Shown here: piece by piece, positions 5,751 through 8,224 of the stretch
How the letters are laid out: the number at the start of each line of letters is the position of its first letter
Position numbering within the stretch: position 1 is the stretch's first letter
DNA from: an uncultured bacterium
GTDB lineage: Bacteria; Krumholzibacteriota; Krumholzibacteriia; LZORAL124-64-63
Assembly (NCBI GenBank): GCA_903847545.1
Contig: CAINDZ010000302.1
Coordinates: 1-8,224 of the forward strand
Direction of reading: 5' to 3'
Length of the DNA stretch: 8,224 nt
The notes under the pieces: model-generated
The model's input: only the letters and a program-made list of their open reading frames with translations
Database searches by the model: none
Told to the model about the DNA's origin: nothing
Made by a program: the position numbers and the translations under genes

Positions 5751-5957
5751 CTGTCCTCACGGGCCCGCAGGCGGGCCGGACGGGTGCAGTCGGCGGCAGT
5801 GGACGGCCTCGGGGCCGCCCCAGAGGCAAAGCTAACCCGCCGCCACCGTCGCGGCAACGGCGGCGCGCGGCGTCGCCATGGCCCGCCCATTGTCGTTGGC
5901 CCGGCGCACCGCCACGTCCTATGATGGCCGCCACCCGCGTCGAAAGGCCCGCGCCCC
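5751..5957. other. Divergent promoter region between dus and the glycosyltransferase gene
   Basis: These 207 bases carry a good plus-strand promoter (5896-5925) and an inverted repeat CGCCGCC / GGCGGCG (5838-5844 and 5859-5865) with a small nested CCG-TCG-CGG hairpin. No U-tract follows on either strand, so the repeat is not an intrinsic terminator. For dus I see only a weak minus-strand TTGCCG / TAGCTT-like pair around 5857-5830. No gene is supported here. Confidence 0.5.
5896..5925 (+). promoter_or_regulatory. Sigma-70-type promoter for the glycosyltransferase-hydrolase unit
   Basis: The -35 box TTGGCC (5896-5901, 4 of 6 consensus) is followed after 18 bp by the -10 box TATGAT (5920-5925, 5 of 6). 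Transcription would start near 5932, giving a leader of about 25 nt before the ATG at 5958. In such GC-rich DNA a TATGAT at this spacing is unlikely to be accidental, but it is unproven. Confidence 0.5.
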
Positions 5958-7049
5958 ATGGTCCGCCTCTGCTTCGTCAACTCCTTGCGCACGTGGGGCG
6001 GCGCCGAGGTCTGGATGCTCGACACCGCCGTGGCTCTCGGGCGGCGCGGGGTGCCGGTCGGGATCATCGCGCAGCCGGGCAGCGACCTGCTCGGGCGCGC
6101 CCGGGCCGCCGGCGTGGCCACCGCGGCCATCCCCATCCGTTTCGACGGCGCGCCGTGGACCATCGCCGCCCTGGCCGCCCAACTTCTGCGTTGGCGGCCG
6201 CGGGCGCTGGTCGCCAACCTCACGAAGGACGTCAAGGCGGCTACCGTCGCCGGCCGCGTGGCCGGCGTCCCGTGCCGCCTGGCGACGCGCGAGAGCGACT
6301 TCCCGCTGAAGTCGTCGCCGCACTACCGCTGGTACTTCGGGAGCGCCGCGACCGGCGTGCTGGTGAACTCCGAGGCGACCCGCCGCACCGTGCTGGCCAG
6401 CGCGCCGTGGCTTGACCCGCAGCGCGTGCACTTGCTCTACAAGGGGATCGACCTCGAACGCTTCCACCCCGCCGCGACGATGCCGGGCACGGGCACGCTC
6501 GGGTTCGCCGGCCAGTTGATCGAGCGCAAGGGGCTGCCGTCGCTGATGGAGGCGTGGAGCCTGCTGGAGCGCGACCCGGCGCGGCCGGCGCGGCGACTGC
6601 TCATCGCCGGCGAAGGGCCCCTGCGGCCGCGCCTGGAGGCCTGGCGCGACGGACTGGCGCGACCGGCGGACGTCGAGTTGCTCGGGCATGTCGAGGATCC
6701 CGCCCCGTTCTACCGCGCCCTCGACGCCCTGGTCATGCCGTCGCTGGCCGAGGGCTTCGGGCTGGTGGCCGCCGAGGCCGGCGCCTGCGGCGTGCCCGTC
6801 ATCGCCACCACCGCCAGCAGCCTGCCGGAAGTCGTCCTGGACGGGCGCACCGGCGTGCTCGTGGCGCCCGGCGACGCCGCGGCGCTGGCCGGCGCCGTGA
6901 GGGACATGCTGTCCGACCCGGCGCGCGCCGCGCGGCTGGGCATTGCCGCCACCGCGCACGTGGCCGCGCATTTCGACCGCGAGCGATCGCTCGACCGCCT
7001 GCTCGCGCTCACCCGCCTCGACGACGGTCCCCTAAGGAGCCTCCCGTGA
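5958..7049 (+). CDS. Glycosyltransferase, GT4-like (GT-B fold)
   Basis: This 363-residue cytoplasmic or membrane-associated enzyme is expected to transfer a sugar from a nucleotide-sugar donor. The N-terminal Rossmann-like acceptor domain opens with a Gly loop, TWGGAEVWMLDTAVAL at 12-27, typical of GT4 enzymes. The donor domain has YKGIDLERFHP at 161-171, LGFAGQLIERKGL at 181-193, the GEGPLRP segment at 218-224, LGHVEDPAPFYRALDALVMPS at 242-262 and the EX7E motif E265-E273 in EGFGLVAAE. No transmembrane helix is apparent. The ATG at 5958 has only a modest AAGG ~10 nt upstream but places the start at the expected N-terminal beta strand (VRLCFVNS). Its stop overlaps the start of the C-N hydrolase gene (GTGA). 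Acceptor and sugar cannot be told; polysaccharide or glycolipid synthesis is a family-level expectation. No other cell-surface polysaccharide genes are adjacent. Confidence 0.9.
   Translation: MVRLCFVNSLRTWGGAEVWMLDTAVALGRRGVPVGIIAQPGSDLLGRARAAGVATAAIPIRFDGAPWTIAALAAQLLRWRPRALVANLTKDVKAATVAGRVAGVPCRLATRESDFPLKSSPHYRWYFGSAATGVLVNSEATRRTVLASAPWLDPQRVHLLYKGIDLERFHPAATMPGTGTLGFAGQLIERKGLPSLMEAWSLLERDPARPARRLLIAGEGPLRPRLEAWRDGLARPADVELLGHVEDPAPFYRALDALVMPSLAEGFGLVAAEAGACGVPVIATTASSLPEVVLDGRTGVLVAPGDAAALAGAVRDMLSDPARAARLGIAATAHVAAHFDRERSLDRLLALTRLDDGPLRSLP
7034..7039 (+). promoter_or_regulatory. Ribosome binding site of the C-N hydrolase gene
   Basis: AAGGAG lies 6 nt before GTG at 7046, inside the last codons of the glycosyltransferase gene. 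It decides the GTG start even though the frame stays open far upstream. Confidence 0.85.
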
Positions 7050-7849
7050 GCACCATCACCGTCGCCGCGGTGCAGACATCTCCCGTGTTCGGACACGTCG
7101 AGGCCAACCTCGCGCAGGCGCTGGCCCTGGTGCCGGCGGGATGCGACCTGGCGGTGCTGCCCGAGCTGTTCGCGACCGGCTACCAGTTCCGCGATCGCGA
7201 CGAGGTCGCCTCGTTCGCCGAGGACCTGGCGCCCGGCGCCGCGCGCGGTCCCGTGCTGGGCGCGCTGGCCGGGCACGCGGCGCGCACCGGGACCACGCTG
7301 GTGGCCGGCCTGGTCGAGCGCGACGGCGCGCGCCTGTTCAACAGCGCCGTGCTGGTGCGGCCCGACGGCTCGCACGGCACGTACCGCAAGGCGCACCTCT
7401 TCCTGGACGAGAAGCTGCTGTTCGATGCCGGCGACCTGCCGTTCCCGGTCTTCGCGGCGTGCGGCACCACCGTGGGCCTGATGATCTGCTTCGACTGGGT
7501 CTTTCCCGAGTCGGCGCGATCGCTGGCGCTGGGCGGGGCGAAGGTCATCGCGCACCCCTGCAACCTGGTGCTGCCCTGGTGCCAGGAGGCGATGGTCACG
7601 CGGTGCCTGGAGAACGCGGTTCACGCCGTGACGGCCAACCGCGTCGGCAGCGAGCGGCGCACAGGTAGCAAGCTGGTGTTCAGCGGGGGTTCGCAGGTGG
7701 TGGCGCCGCGCGGCGAGCGGCTGGCGCGGCTGCCGGCCACGGGCACCGGCGCCGCCGTGGCGCGGATCGACCCCGGGGCGCCCGGCACGCAGCTGACGGC
7801 CCGCAACGACGTGCTGGCCGACCGCCGCCCCGAACTCTACCGCGGCTGA
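7046..7849 (+). CDS. Carbon-nitrogen hydrolase (nitrilase superfamily)
   Basis: This 267-residue cytoplasmic enzyme hydrolyses a non-peptide C-N bond (amide, carbamoyl or nitrile) through a Glu-Lys-Cys triad. The triad is visible: E40 in VLPELF, K115 in YRKAHLF and nucleophile C148 in MICFDWVFPE. GLVERDG, LFNSAVLV and the AHPCNLVLP segment at 169-177 also fit the superfamily, and the length is typical (260-290). The GTG start at 7046 is chosen because AAGGAG is 6 nt upstream and the protein then begins with the conserved strand TITVAAVQ. GTG overlaps the preceding TGA by 4 nt, so the gene is translationally coupled to the glycosyltransferase. Its 3' end overlaps the glgC end tail-to-tail by 13 nt. 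The substrate cannot be assigned; motifs resemble general omega-amidase/ureidopropionase-like members rather than agmatine-specific AguB or glutamine-dependent NAD synthetase. Confidence 0.92.
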   Translation: MSTITVAAVQTSPVFGHVEANLAQALALVPAGCDLAVLPELFATGYQFRDRDEVASFAEDLAPGAARGPVLGALAGHAARTGTTLVAGLVERDGARLFNSAVLVRPDGSHGTYRKAHLFLDEKLLFDAGDLPFPVFAACGTTVGLMICFDWVFPESARSLALGGAKVIAHPCNLVLPWCQEAMVTRCLENAVHAVTANRVGSERRTGSKLVFSGGSQVVAPRGERLARLPATGTGAAVARIDPGAPGTQLTARNDVLADRRPELYRG

Positions 7850-8224
7850 CCGGAGGCCGCCTGCTCCTGCTGCAGGCCCGTCAAGTCCGCGTGCCGCGGG
7901 ATCACGACGACGCCCGAGGGCGAGACCGTGAACCGCGAGGCGTCCCACGCCGGGTCGCAGCCCAGGCGCATGCCGTCGGGCACGATGACGCCCTTGTCGA
8001 CGATGCAACGCCGCACTTCCGCGTGGCGACCGATGCGCACGTCGTCCATCAGGATGCTCTCGGTGACGCGGCTGTACGAGCCGACGCGGCAGCTGTGGCC
8101 CACGATCGAGCGCTCGACGCGCCCTCCCGAGATCATCGAACCGCTGCCGACGATGCTGTCCTCGACGATGCCCGGCAGGGGGCCGTCGGCCGCCACGCCG
8201 TGCACCGTCTTGCTGGGCGGCAGC
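7837..8224 (-). CDS. glgC: Glucose-1-phosphate adenylyltransferase, C-terminal part (5' end beyond window)
   Basis: The enzyme makes ADP-glucose from ATP and glucose-1-phosphate, the committed step of bacterial glycogen synthesis. Only the last 128 codons are present; the frame is open through base 8224, so the nucleotidyltransferase domain lies outside. The visible part is the left-handed beta-helix domain. It begins with LPPSK, the conserved linker, then has hexapeptide turns such as SIVGSGSMISGG, SIVGHSCRVGS, SILMDDVRIGR and CIVDKGVIVPDGMRLG. The tail, with DASRF and GVVVIPR, aligns with the GlgC C-terminus. The GTG at 8205 is an internal codon, not the start. The stop TAG (7839-7837) lies inside the C-N hydrolase gene, a 13-nt convergent overlap. 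glgC is preferred over other beta-helix nucleotidyltransferases (GlmU, GlgD) because of the LPPSK and RRCIVDKG.IVP segments. Confidence 0.9.
   Translation of the reverse strand, partial: LPPSKTVHGVAADGPLPGIVEDSIVGSGSMISGGRVERSIVGHSCRVGSYSRVTESILMDDVRIGRHAEVRRCIVDKGVIVPDGMRLGCDPAWDASRFTVSPSGVVVIPRHADLTGLQQEQAASGQPR

Noticed and set aside
5919..6971. Minus-strand open frame opposite the glycosyltransferase
   Set aside because: No recognisable motif, Arg/Gly/His-rich, antisense to a clear GT4 gene.
6554..7045. Upstream extension of the C-N hydrolase frame
   Set aside because: It overlaps the glycosyltransferase in another frame with Arg/Pro-rich sequence; the GTG at 7046 with AAGGAG is the true start.
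6710..8008. Minus-strand open frame opposite the hydrolase
   Set aside because: Motif-free low-complexity translation; the region also contains the real glgC 3' end in a different frame.
1..8224. CRISPR array, tRNA/rRNA genes, insertion sequence or defence system
   Set aside because: No spaced direct repeats, no tRNA-like cloverleaf with a CCA end, no transposase motifs or terminal inverted repeats and no defence-gene domains were seen on either strand.

Overview
This is an 8.2 kb, very GC-rich bacterial chromosome segment with tightly packed genes, several 4-11 nt gene overlaps and no mobile elements, RNA genes or CRISPR. All but one of the genes belong to recognisable housekeeping or metabolic families. 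The taxon cannot be fixed from the sequence. High GC, a PyrR-led pyrimidine operon, a bacterial GlgC, and a periplasmic monoheme protein with a DSDGDG calcium-type motif would fit a Gram-negative-type environmental lineage (myxobacterial/Gemmatimonadota/FCB-like), but this is a weak inference.

Region 1 (1-2774, minus strand) is the start of a pyrimidine biosynthesis operon in the order pyrR-pyrB-pyrC. pyrC runs off the left edge. In front of pyrR lies a convincing transcription attenuator: an intrinsic terminator with an eight-U tail, an upstream segment that pairs perfectly (one G-U) with the 3' arm of the terminator stem, and a further upstream segment that could sequester that antiterminator arm. 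A 15-codon leader ORF ends inside the terminator stem. pyrR and pyrB overlap by 4 nt (ATGA). The PyrC protein has lost the first histidine of its metal-binding HxH motif (Ser70) while keeping all other expected ligands.

Region 2 (2775-3348) is a divergent intergenic region with an AT-rich patch, followed by a plus-strand gene for a secreted monoheme c-type cytochrome-like protein with a calcium-binding-type loop.

Region 3 (3359-5750, minus strand) holds dus (tRNA dihydrouridine synthase) and, overlapping it by 11 nt, a single-chain tandem ATPase of the ECF-transporter type. Its first nucleotide-binding domain has Cys in place of the switch histidine. No ECF membrane or substrate-binding component is nearby.

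Region 4 (5751-7849, plus strand) starts with a divergent promoter region and continues with a GT4-type glycosyltransferase translationally coupled (GTGA overlap) to a nitrilase-superfamily carbon-nitrogen hydrolase.

Region 5 (7837-8224, minus strand) is the C-terminal left-handed beta-helix part of glgC (ADP-glucose pyrophosphorylase, glycogen synthesis), whose 3' end overlaps the hydrolase gene tail-to-tail by 13 nt.

I found no clearly novel multi-gene system. The most interesting items are the pyr leader, the altered PyrC metal site and the orphan asymmetric ECF-type ATPase.
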